NCBI RefSeq assembly: GCF_000149955.1
Contig: NC_030988.1
Location: 5,529,434-5,593,433 of the forward strand
Direction of reading: 5' to 3'
From: Fusarium oxysporum f. sp. lycopersici 4287
Lineage: Eukaryota; Ascomycota; Sordariomycetes; Hypocreales; Nectriaceae
DNA: 64,000 bases
Part shown: positions 1 through 10,882 of the stretch, piece by piece
Layout of the letters: the number at the start of each line of letters is the position of its first letter
Numbering within the stretch: position 1 is the stretch's first letter
The notes under the pieces: generated by a model
Told to the model about the DNA's origin: nothing
What the model saw: the letters and a program-made list of their open reading frames with translations, nothing else
The model's database searches: none
Position numbers and translations under genes: made by a program

Positions 1-1918
1 TCAAATAGACCATTTCAAGCTAATTAAAGGTTTCCCAGACTTAATAGCTATTTTCTGGAATTACTTATGGAGTTTTAAAATGTAATGATGGAAATGAGGT
101 TGATGGTCGTGATGCTCCACCTAGAAGTCTTGGCTCACATTTAATTCAATTAGGTATAGCGCGGGATCGGCCTGGAAGTCTTGGCTCACATTTAATTCAA
201 TTGGGTTTAGCGCGAAAAGCCAACCACTGGAATCTACCTTTCAATCTTGAACGACATAGATAGCTTTACTAACATAATTCGTGATGCAACGAATCTGATA
301 ATTCAGCATACCAGCTCCATGGCATATCAATACATACGATCAGTATACTATATAGTAAATGCACGATCATAATACCACTCACGAGAGACGCCAACTGTAA
401 ACTTTTTCCTTACAATAACATCATTACATATGCAGTAGACTCAAAAACCACTAATAAGTATCTTGCTTTTAGTTATTTCTTGCTTCTTATCTATAAGGCC
501 TTTAAGCTAATTGATGTTGCAAGAAACTGTTTTTTTTTTTTACCTCTTGGCCTATGCGGACCAGTGCACACTGTGATACTGGCAACCCATAAACCTGTAA
601 CTGCCGAAAAAAAAAAAAAAGAAAATAATAAGGTTTAATTGCCATGCAGGGCCACAGCATCAGTGTTGTAAGTAAGGGCAGGGTTGAGATGGTCATGAAT
701 GTCAGTGAGATTTCAGTCGCAGGTCAATACCACAGATAAAAATCCACAACAAATCCGCCACTGCGAAAGATGATGTGTAAGTCATGTCCAACGATAGCCC
801 AGAATGTAATTCAACCACTATCACTCGTTTTAGACATTTTAGATCCGTGTTGCGCATTTCTTCGTACTTTCCTTCCCATTCTCAGAGGTTTTCTAACTCT
901 AGACCCAAACGTTGCTCGGTACGTACCGTTACAACCCTGCAAGTGGCTTGCCATTGCGGCCAATCCTATCAAGAATAACTGAACGTATGTCTCCACTATC
1001 CACTCTCAGCTAACCTTACTTCGAGCACCTGTGTCAGTACTCAATACTCTCAACAATTGCTCTTCTCGATGCCCGATTTTTTTCCATTTGTTCTCGACAA
1101 TTGTCTATACAGCACTTAGCGTTGAGAATCATCGCACTGTTCTTCAACTAGATTCACTATTTGTAAAGGTCCTAGAAGACACAGAAAAGATACCAGCTAG
1201 AATCTAGCTTCCTTCGATCCTTACACCGATGGCGACCATATAATGTCAGTTTAAATAAAGGCCCAATAAATATTACTCTATATAGCCCAATGAAACCATG
1301 GTACCTCGCATCAGCCAGGTATTATAATGTCTAAATCGTGTTATCCTTTGTCAGTACGTCTATCCTACATTTTTTAGTGACTGATACCGAAGACCAATGG
1401 TATTGCGTTTAACTGAACGGTCGACCCACCGAACCAATAGAATATCGAATAACTGAACGTACAGACCCCACTCTACCCAACCCTGCCGATAAATTGACCA
1501 GGATGCTAGGGTTGGGAGTAAAGTCGCATCCAGTCTAAGAATAACGAGTCTGGAGATGCCATACAATATACAATGACCGTACAAAAATTACGACTACGCA
1601 TCAAGGTTCATTAGAGTCACTCCTTTCCTTATTTAATACACGAGTCAAGACGTTTTCCCTAATTTCCTCTGCCTGCTAGCTTGGCGCTCAAGGTGACTCG
1701 TGATCAATCAAAACTCCTACAGGAAAGTCACGATATTTGCAGGACTGAAGAATTCATCGTTCAATATCTCTCAGCCCTCGGCCATGGCATAAATCGAGCG
1801 TCAGGTATCTCGTTTTACTTCATATCATTATGATTTCGATGTTTGACAGTGGAATATGAAAAACAATATCGACAAATATCTTATTTTATTAAAGAAATCA
1901 CTTAGCTTATCAAGCCAA
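1..1918. repeat. R1 subtelomere-type repeat, left copy
   Basis: This block is almost identical to 28113-30030. I noticed only two 1-nt indels, near 665 (ggg versus gg) and near 1316 (cc versus ccc). It holds no convincing gene, only short overlapping frames. It contains its own internal duplication of about 50 bp (starting near 125 and 175, each with gaagtcttggctcac). A diverged copy lies at about 10095-10770. The right-hand copy sits directly after interstitial telomere repeats, which suggests a subtelomeric module. The copy may continue past 1918, but the second copy runs into the assembly gap there. Confidence 0.9.
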
Positions 1919-2382
1919 GGAAGGATAAAAGAAAAACCCCCCCCAACAAGAAAGGACATCAAACAAAGTATAACGTTATAAGTATCAGTAGTCATATTAA
2001 TTTATCCTAAAATCATCGCTGATTTTTTATTTGTATTTGTTATAGACATTTAGAATTATTTACGACCATGTCTACCCTAGGTTCGTCCATGTACCGTAAA
2101 TTTTCAGCTGGTTGTTTTCTCAAACGCTACACCCCTGCTAGTTTCTACCCTCTTAATCTCAAACTTCCTATCAGCACTCATTATACTGTGTAGATCAGCA
2201 ACGTCACATAGGAAAAAGCAAAGAAAGCGTGAACTCGAAAGTAGGCCCTGCTGTTGCATATAGACGTGAGGTTCAAGTAAATAAACAAGTAAACAAGTAA
2301 ACAAACACATCAAGTAGAGCATTCTATTATTCGTTATTTCTCTCCTTGTTCCACAAAGACAACTCTGTCAACGCGCGCTAGA
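1919..2382. other. gene-free spacer with C9 homopolymer
   Basis: AT-rich leader between R1 and the gene at 2383. It contains a run of nine C near 1938-1946 and aacaagtaaacaagtaaaca microsatellite-like sequence near 2281-2305. No coding signal was seen. Confidence 0.6.
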
Positions 2383-3659
2383 ATGGGTCGTCGTCCATTA
2401 ACAGAAGGCCAAAAGGCAGAAAAGGCCGCTCGTAGGCGAGAACGAGAGCGACAGCAGCGTCTGGTAGCCCGCCAGGCTAAACAGATAGAAGATGCCGAGA
2501 CCCATATAGTCAGCCAATCGTTCCCGGAAACAATCCTGGAGGATCCAGTTGTTTCAAGCATGTCTCTCCATCTTTCCATCCGTACTCTACGTGACTTTAC
2601 TTATAATTATCGATAGGTAATGATGGCCAGCCGTCTAGCCGAACCGACCCACTCCCAATTGACAGACAGCCGCCGTTGCACGCCACTCGCTCGCGTCGCC
2701 GAAGCCCACGTCTCGCTAGTGAACCGCCCTTGACGATTGACGAATCAATCATCTTAGCGGATGGGGCATTTCACAGACCGGATACAACCGCGCGACTGCG
2801 AGCACCCGTGCGACCGATTAGCGAACAAATACCTGCCGATACAATCTGTGTTGCGACGCCATACTCTGCAAACATAGGCTACCGGGAAGCAGCCGAAACT
2901 AACGAGGATGAAGAGACCTCTGCAGCGGAAACCCCAGACTCTAGGACACCTTTGCAAAGTGAACAAATAGCTGCGACGCCCGTCAGCCGTTACGAGGTAG
3001 ACCATATCGTATCACCCTGCTCGCAGACACGTCTCCGTGTCCAACGATACCGCGATCGACGGCATGCTACAAGATTACAACAAATCTTCCAAGAAGCTAC
3101 AGAATGTCAAGATCTACCATTCACTCATGAGCTCTCTGCTTTGAGCCTTCGAGACGATGCGACACCGTCCTTGTCCCTGCCTGCTGATATACCGGACAAC
3201 GAGCCCAGACCCTCGTCGGTGCCGGCACCTGAGTCTGAGCCGGAGTTTGATATCGAAACAAGCGTCCTACCCTTGTCATCTTCAGCCCTGTCTAATGTTA
3301 ATCTCTTAACAGAAGACGAAGAGGATAACAGGTCCGAGGCCTCCGTATTGGAGGATGATGCCGCATCACAACCGATGACACCATCGTTAACATCACCTAG
3401 CTCTAGTCGACACCATAGCTCCTCATCATCATCCCAATCGAGAGGTAGCCTTCTTTTGTCGAGGTCGAACTCATCTGTGTGGTCGGATCTATCTGGATTA
3501 CCCTCGGATGAGCCCGAGGATTTGATCCTTAGCGATTTCCTCCAGGCGATTTCCAACCAGGATACGGCTGGCGGTCCTGATTTCTTACGTGCACAAAGCG
3601 GCGTTTATGATCGTGTGCTCCGAAAATTCTTTAACCACCAGTGCAGCTGTAAGCCATAG
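2383..3659 (+). CDS. hypothetical basic/Ser-rich protein, two exons, possibly truncated
   Basis: I do not recognise this protein. The ATG at 2383 opens a very basic segment (MGRRPLTEGQKAEKAARRR) of bZIP or AT-hook character, recalling the start of gene A at 10883. A second open segment runs from about 2617 to 3659. It is RS-rich at first (TRSRRRSPRLAS), then acidic and Ser-rich with a poly-Ser run near 3418-3435, and ends in a Cys pair (NHQCSC). An acceptor at 2616 (cgatag) fits the second segment, but the phase-correct donors (2582 or 2591) would give introns of only 35 or 26 nt, so the junction is unresolved. A strong donor GTAAGC lies at 3649 and an acceptor at 3714, but splicing there is out of phase with the kinase-like frame that follows. 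The gene may be a 5' remnant of a larger element gene. Confidence 0.5.
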
Positions 3660-3714
3660 AATCAACCGTCTCCCCTGAGGTTATAAAAACCCTGCTGACA
3701 AACATCTCAAATAG

Positions 3715-5207
3715 GCCCGAGTTCGCACGAGCGTGCCGAGCCGGAAAACACCCACACCCTCCAGGAACATACCGGTATGGTCTTCTTACTACTGGCGAGG
3801 CCATCGTGTTTCTCAAGGTTGACTTGGACGAACCTGAGACGCTGTACTATCACCTAGCAGAGCCTGGTCCGGAGGTGTCGGCACATCCAAACAACGTCCA
3901 TATATGCACGGCTGTCGGTCAATATCTGGCGTTCACCCTTATGGCTCTCGGTTCGCCTGGAGAACGACGGGGGAATAGGCAGGAGGAACGTCTAAAAGCC
4001 ATGAAGAACTTGAAGACGTGGGCTGAGGACTTCGAATCGACATTGCGTTCTATCCCAGAAAATGAACGATCGGCGTCATCAGACTACTCACCTGGCCATG
4101 AACCTACCACCTACAAGGATGTCAATCGGTCGCCGGCCTTGCTTCGCAAGAGGACACGTCGAACAGCCGCGTGCCAGGCTGGCGAGGGGTCGTTGAGGAA
4201 GGACGACAGGCAGGAACCATCTGATGACGAGTCGGCGCCCAGGCCACCGGACACGCCTACGCCAAGCGGACGAAACACAAGACAAGGAACTAGGCGGAGC
4301 CAGCGACTAGCGTTACTGGCGTTACGGCCGCGCGGAGGAGGAGGCGGCGAGCAGGGTCGGCAGTACTGTACGCAGAAATGTCTTGTCGGGATGGTCAAGG
4401 GTGGTTTTCTCGACCCAAAGTGCCCGAACGTGGCACTTCACGGCAAGAGCTGTGCTCCCGCCGCCCGCGCACGTCATCCTGTCGATCACAAGGAGTGGCT
4501 TCGCCTACTCTGGAAGCAGCTGAAACAGTCGCTCGACGACGGGATCAGGCCACTGGGGGAGGGTGGTGCGCGGGGTGTGGTTTTCCAAGTGACCCTACTT
4601 GCGCATGGCTACACCTTTGTCAGCAAGGGCACGGTGCGGGCTTTCATCAAAGATCTCGAGCACGAGGCTGCTGTCTACGAGCGTCTCAAACCAATCCAAG
4701 GCGTCCACGTGCCTGTTTTCCTGGGTGCCATTGACCTTGGATCGATGAACAAGACTTACTACTATGACCACCGGGCCTACGTAGTGCACATGACATTTCT
4801 GTCCTGGGGAGGCTGCAGCATCGACAGAGCACAGAGAATTGGCGACACGGACAGGCCGCTCGAAGACGAGGCCATTCGGTCGTTGAGAGCCATGCATCGA
4901 GAGGGCGTGGTCCACAAAGATGTGCGACTTGCAAACATGTTATTCAATCCTGAGACAAACAGGGTTATGGTGATCGACTTTGAACGGGCTTTGCTCCTCA
5001 AGCCGCCTCGGCGTCCGTTGGCGCAGCTGGTGCCAAACAAGCGAGCGTGGAAGTCGGAGACGATGATGGATGCCAAGAAGGTGACTGGCGATTCAAGCAG
5101 GCGAAGTCAGCCAAGTCAAAAGCTTTTCAGAGGATATTTGGTTGGCAAAGACGGCGTTCTTGGAGTGGAATGCTGACCGATGGGCACGCGTCGCGAGAGC
5201 GCCTTGC
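3715..5207 (+). pseudogene. fungal kinase-like protein, 5'-truncated and frameshifted
   Basis: Frame 2 from 3716 reads PEFARACRAG, then TTGEAIVFLKVDLDEPETLY, a block typical of a large family of fungal atypical kinases (from memory of the family). Downstream come a basic/acidic linker, a Cys motif (YCTQKC near 4368), a glycine-rich loop (LGEGGARGVVFQ near 4550), a catalytic-loop analogue (HKDVRLAN near 4912) and a DFG analogue (VIDFERA near 4972). Two faults are visible. No start codon precedes the conserved block: GTG at 3806 is internal and the usual N-terminal region is missing. Near 5130 the reading moves from the frame ending at 5176 into another that gives EDIWLAKTAFLEWNAD, the expected C-terminal block, and stops at 5205-5207. 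No phase-correct intron of reasonable length explains the shift. It is probably a decaying gene; kinase activity is not inferred. Confidence 0.65.
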
Positions 5208-5840
5208 TAGCAAATCTACAGTCAATCACCCTGCACTTCTATTCATAAATCGTCATGGACCCCAAATTCCGAGGTTCTTCCCTGCCGCCGCGACAGTCGA
5301 CTACGAGCTACAACTTGGTTACTGGAGATTGTGGACTGCGTCAGCAGATGTAGTGACGCGCGAGAGAATTCTGGTCGGTGGAAAAAGTTCGACAATAGAT
5401 TGCCCCCGAACCCGCTGACGGGTGACGGGCTTGAGAAATACAGCACCTTTTGTGCCATTGGTATGCTGGATGGTGAAGGAAGCGGGGTTTCCCTGTACCT
5501 AGCTAGCTCAGCACGTCTTTTGCTCCAGTAGGAGATCTGGCTTCGTTACAGCCACCCAGACGAAAAATAAATAAACAAACAAACAAATACCATGGTATTG
5601 AGATTTCTCCAAACCATACCAAGTCTTGGCGGTATTTACCATACCAATACCAACTCATACCAGACCATTCCGATCACTGTCATCAGACGTCAGTGTTTGC
5701 CTCTCATATCCTGTCTGGCATGTTCTAATCAGCCTCAGTAGTAACCAAGGGTCGTTTGATAAACCCCCCGTTACTCTAGATTCGATTAGCCCCACGCTCA
5801 CTGCACCGCCTAAAGTCCACCTTGAACGTGACCTCGAGAG
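5208..5840. other. gene-free spacer
   Basis: Contains aaataaataaacaaacaaac-type microsatellite sequence near 5565-5585 and several taccataccaatacc-like short repeats near 5590-5670. No coding signal was seen. Confidence 0.5.
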
Positions 5841-5843
5841 CTT

Positions 5844-6143
5844 GTGGATAAAGCGAATGAGAAAGGCAGCAGCCTCCTGGACCGTGGCGAAACGCTTATC
5901 AAGGATAAAGCGTCAACCATAGGCACGGCTTTTGATGGAACAGAAACCTTGATCTCGGGGAAGCTTGATGAAGTAAAGTCTCGAGTCTTGAGCGCTATGA
6001 GTGAGGTTGTGACACATATAAATGAACCTGGCGACGGGGGGCGCGACAGAGACAATAGTGCGGCTAGTCTAGACGTCCAGCGAAGCGTCGGCGCAGCTGC
6101 CGCTGTTCTATGCGCCATATTCATCGGTTTCATCGCCACTTAA
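5844..6143 (+). CDS. small hypothetical protein with C-terminal hydrophobic tail (fragment)
   Basis: An open frame of about 99 codons begins at a GTG; no in-frame ATG precedes it before an upstream TGA, so it is at best a 3' exon. The product is an amphipathic, Lys/Asp-rich region (LIKDKASTIG, KLDEVKSRVLSAMSEVV), a short acidic linker and a hydrophobic C-terminal segment (AAAAVLCAIFIGFIA) that could anchor in a membrane. I do not recognise a family. Coding status is uncertain. Confidence 0.25.
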   Translation: MDKANEKGSSLLDRGETLIKDKASTIGTAFDGTETLISGKLDEVKSRVLSAMSEVVTHINEPGDGGRDRDNSAASLDVQRSVGAAAAVLCAIFIGFIAT

Positions 6144-9100
6144 GCTTAGTCACCACTGCTGTTGAGGCCTAACCAATTTTCTGTAACGATGTTGGAGCTC
6201 GCCTTCCTATGATTTAGGATATGTGGGCTCCTTATGTGAGCTTGCATGCCACCTCGTCGTTATAAAGGTCTACAATTCTGATTTAGGAGAGATTCATTGA
6301 GAACGAGACCACTATCAGTGTAATTAGCGTTCGAACCTGTATCCATGTATGTCTGTATGTATGCTAGAATAGAGCTATCGTATTATCAAGTCCCCAAGTA
6401 CAGAAATTTCAACTAATCTAACGTATTGCTAGCCCCAACATCATATCAAGGATAGCTTGAGGATAACCACTTATGCCCAGGCGAAAGTATAGTAATTTGG
6501 CTCTTGATGTAGCGCTAGGGTTGTAGAATGTCACAGACCTAGCTATTCTGGACTTTACGCCTGATAATTATCTCTTTCGGCTCAGGCCGATGTAGTATTG
6601 GTATGCAGCGACTGTATGCCTATCAGTCTATCGGAGTCTAGGAGCCTTACTGTATTTAGTGCTTACATTACACAACACAATATGGCATGAATCAGGGTCG
6701 GCGCTTTTCAATAATTACTAAGTGATCACTATTTGGTGACTGATATTTTATTACCTGAACAACGTCGTAAGTACTAAAGTTACTTTTAACCGAGCTTTTC
6801 CGAGAGATATATCAGTGCTAGGTATACAGAGGGTTATATGTATTAGGCTTGGCATAGCGATCATTATAGGAATTACTGAAAAGTGCCAACCAGATTAAAG
6901 GGAGGATAAGGAGGTATAAGGTAAGTTCGTTGCACAAATGAGCCAAGCAAAAGTTGTACAAATCAAATCACAAACATTTCATGCTGACGACCGAGCATGA
7001 CGAGGGTGAGCCGAGCTTATTGTCAGATATTGCCAATTAGAGACACAAAAGTCATCTGCATTCAAAATACGGGGTCGCACAGCAGAAGAGGCCACTCAAT
7101 TGGTCTCAGCTGACTGCTGCAATCGGGAACTTGAGAAGAGCCCTGAAGTGGCACGGCGCCCGAAATGTTTGGTTGCTTTGCCTAGGCCTCGCGTCAGGCA
7201 GGACCTTTACTCCGGCCCCCGCTCACGGCATTAATTGTTTACCTTGCTAATCTGTTTCACAATATTCCGATTGGTTGACTTACGAAGGCGAGAGAGTAGG
7301 TAGTCGGATCCTATGTGGGATAATCACCACTTGGGCACGACGATTATTTCTGCCAATTAATCTTAAACAAGAACAAGTCCCGAGACTATTAAGCTTCCAC
7401 TGGAAATTAATACGACAACAATATGCGTAAGTTTGATTCCTCAAAGGCAATAGTTATATGAAGTTATACTTTGCTGCTAACTACTGCCGCTGACTATTGG
7501 GAACCCACCCATATAATGCCGCACCTGCTTGCTCCTTATCCCCATCGGGCCTAATCCACACAACACACAACACTAGCTAGCGGAAATTGTGTAGAAACTG
7601 GACAGTCGATGCACCTAAAGTAGCTAAGTTCCTCACCGCACCCGGCGCGATTTGGACTACCTCCTCCACCGCATGTGAGAGCGCTCCCCCGCTCAAAATA
7701 ACAAGCACGTTCGATATCCGTTCACCCCTAGTTTTGTCCATCCTCAACGTAAGAGTGCGCGGGTCATTACGAAATGCAGTGAGATAGCATCCTGCATATG
7801 CCTGAAACGCCGAACCGGCACCTGTTATGCAGGCGAGTAAAATGCCACTGGTGTCGCTGTGATTTACATTAGAAGCAACGTCAAATCTATACTAAATTAC
7901 CTACCGTTCGACAAGGGCTCTCTCGTCATGAGAATGAGGTTGATGAACAGTTTCTTCAATAGTGGCGGCTTGGTCGAGGCTTTATATATTAATGTGTGAC
8001 AGATGTATTCATGAGAATCAGACATACCTCTTATCAATAGGCGTAGCAGCCACAGAGACAGCTAGGGGGAAAAGTAAAAGAATGCGTAAGGGTTGCATAG
8101 CTGCCGTATATAGTATTGAGAGGGTATAAGTAAGGACGTAAAGACTTACTTAGGAAGTGGAACTGAGGGGAAGGTAAGCCCGGACGCTTGGTGCGGTACA
8201 AAAGAATGAGTGGGAACGAGGAAATAGAGGGAGAGTCCATCATTAAATACATCTTTAGTCTTATATGGCGCACTTCGCTGCTTAAATCTCTCCTAAAAGC
8301 TGTTCTTTTGATACGGGTAGAGTATAAAGTATAATTACCCTGTAACATACTGTAAATCAAATCGGCAGATGAACAGGATCTAATCCGGCTAGACCGGCTG
8401 CTTCGGTACCTTCAAAGATCCTCAAACTTATTGCACCCCACTGTAATATGAATGAAAGCTTAAACTATATGCCGAAACACTAAAAGAATACAAGTAAAAG
8501 GTAGTTCTGCCGCTTTAACCTAAATACTAGTACACAAGACCGGCAGATAAATCAAATCGGCAGATGAACACGACCTTCAAAGATCCTCAAACTTATTGCA
8601 CCACACGGTATACTATAACAGGGTTATTAATAATATATGGATTATCAATGTGCTTTAAGTACTTAAAGGAAGAGAAACCTGCGTTCTGCCCAACTATTAC
8701 TCTATCGCCGGAAGTGAAGTTTTAATCCTAAGCGACGAACATATTTTACCTCACAAAGAGAAACACTTCTCCTTGCCGCACGTCTGGTCCGTTGGTTAGA
8801 CGGTAGATACGACCCAATTCAGAAAATATCGGAAAGACTCATTAGTTGTCTCCGCAACGCCTGAACTTCAATACCCTAACTTCTCGTGTTACCAACCATG
8901 AATCCCGCGCTTGCAATGGTTTTGCTGTAAAGAGTAGATTCGAACCCCATTTGCTCGATTTCTAATTAAGCTTTTAGGTACTTAACTACTGCCTCGGCAG
9001 AAGACTGGGATCGGTGCCGATGTATGAAATACCCTGAGACGGGAACCCCCAATGACTGTGCCACGATCAAGGCCTGTGGCAGTGGTAAACACCGCGCGAT

Positions 9101-10094
9101 ATGTAAGAGATTCTTATTATGTTTATACGAGTGGCACTTGCTGACTTACTACAGCCATTTCTGAAGAAAAGGGGGATATATGGGTATGATATCGTCGGTC
9201 ATCAATTAGGTGCGGCAACTTATTGGATATTCTAGTGTGAAAAGACCGATGTGGCAATCTCAGGCCCCGAATTTTATCGAACCTGTTACGGCCTTCTGCA
9301 AGACCCGAAACCTAACTCCGAAGCCGACAGCTGCTGCACTCGTTGGGTTGATGGCGTGGTGGTGCAGTCAGATGGCTGTTTCAAGTAGGATGCAGTCCCA
9401 TGACAGTTTGATCTGCTGGTTAATGGCAGCCTATCATGGGAAATCCAACGTACAAACAACGCCAGTACTGATAGCCTGATGCCGGTATTGGTAGACGTTT
9501 TCCATAATATCACATTGCTAGCACTTCGGCTGCCGCTCCCCGAGCCCCCTGCCTTATTGGAGTTCCTCGCGTGTTGGAAAATCCGGGGATCCCCCTTCGC
9601 TTCAGGATTCAGACTAACAGTCTGAAAGTCCTAGATTTAGAGTTTAAAGTCCTAGATGAAATCGTTTGGAGATGTAAACCTGAGAAGAACTCTCATCTCA
9701 ATAAAAAAAAAAAAAAACCAAGTTTCATAAAATATATTTTCACCCAGCACTACTGCGCAATATAAACAACAGCTTGGCGATTAGCTGCAGAGAAAGTAGT
9801 TAGGATGTTCATGTGTCAAAGTTATATCGCCTGTGGTTACAACTATGCAGGAGTTTTTCATAAGCATATTAATACGGAGGGAGCCAGAGAAGTCTCAAAT
9901 CGAATGTCGCTGGCAACCCCAGGTACAGCCACCTTACTCAGCTCATTGTCTCGTTGCCAGGTTTCCATTTGCCACTTTAGCCGACAACCGCAGTATGTTT
10001 GGCGCGATATACCTTGAGAACTTGGACATATTGGCCTTCTGTGAGACTGTGCCCATAAAATAAAGACGTGATTGTTAATCATCAGGGGTTAGGG
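6144..10094. other. long gene-free, moderately AT-rich region
   Basis: About 4 kb with only short, non-conserved frames on both strands. It includes two imperfect copies of a phrase around aaatcggcagatgaaca (near 8355 and 8557) followed by tcaaagatcctcaaacttattgcacc (near 8412 and 8575), an internal short duplication. A run of 13 A lies near 9705. I see no gene, tRNA or structured RNA that I can defend. Confidence 0.6.
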
Positions 10095-10770
10095 TTACTC
10101 ATGAAGATGGGGGTAAGAGTTAGCCAACGAGTTCGTGAGTTCAGGGTACACTTTTCTCCAGATATAGTAATATCTTATGCCCATGATCTTAAGTAGACCA
10201 TTTCAAGCTAATTAAAAGTTTCCCTGACTTCATAGCTATTTTCTGGAATTACTTATGAAGTTTTAAAATATAATGATGGAAAATGAGGTTGATGGTCGTG
10301 ATGCTCCTCCACCCAGAAGTCTTGGCTCACATTTAATTCAATTAGGTTTAGCGCGAAGAGCGAACCACTAGAATAGATAGCTTTACAACCATCATGATTC
10401 TTGATGCAACGGTCTGATAATTCAGCATACCAACTCCACGACATATTAATACACACGACCAGTATGCTATATAATAAATGCACGATCATACCTAAATAAT
10501 ATCACTCACGAGAGATGCGCACTATATACTTTTTCCTTACAACAGCATCATCACACATGCAGCGGACTCGAAAACCAGATGACCACTAACAAACGATGTC
10601 TTGCTCTCAGTTTTCCCTTCTTATTTATAAGGTCTTTGAGCAAATTGATGTTGCAAGAAACCGTTTCTTGCCACTTGGCCTACGCGGACCAGTTTACACT
10701 GTGACACTGGTAACTCATGGAACCTGTAACCGTCGGAAAAGAAAATAAGGTTTGATTGCCATGCAGGCTA
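10095..10770. repeat. R1 repeat, diverged third copy
   Basis: Starts with ggggttagggttactcatg and then follows the sequence at 28018-28765 (attcgtgagttcagggtac-like, then the R1 start), with scattered substitutions and loss of one of the two 50-bp internal duplicates. Similarity ends at tgccatgcagg, about 110 bp before the start codon of gene A. The leading GGGTTAGGGTTA is a short telomere-like motif. Confidence 0.8.
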
Positions 10771-10882
10771 CAGCAGCTGCTGCAGGGGACGGCAAGCAAC
10801 AATTGCGTCGCGTCACTGATTACTCGGAAAACGCGCGAAGACCTACGAGAACAACCATTTCGGCCAAGTTATATGAAAGACG

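Noticed and set aside
3125..3556. 143-codon minus-strand frame
   Set aside because: Shadow of the Ser/acid-rich plus-strand gene, composed of complementary low-complexity codons.
8780..8830. tRNA-like phrase (tggtccgttggttagacgg)
   Set aside because: No matching acceptor stem, anticodon arm or T-loop at the right distance. The gattcgaacccca-like string 100 bp away is too distant.
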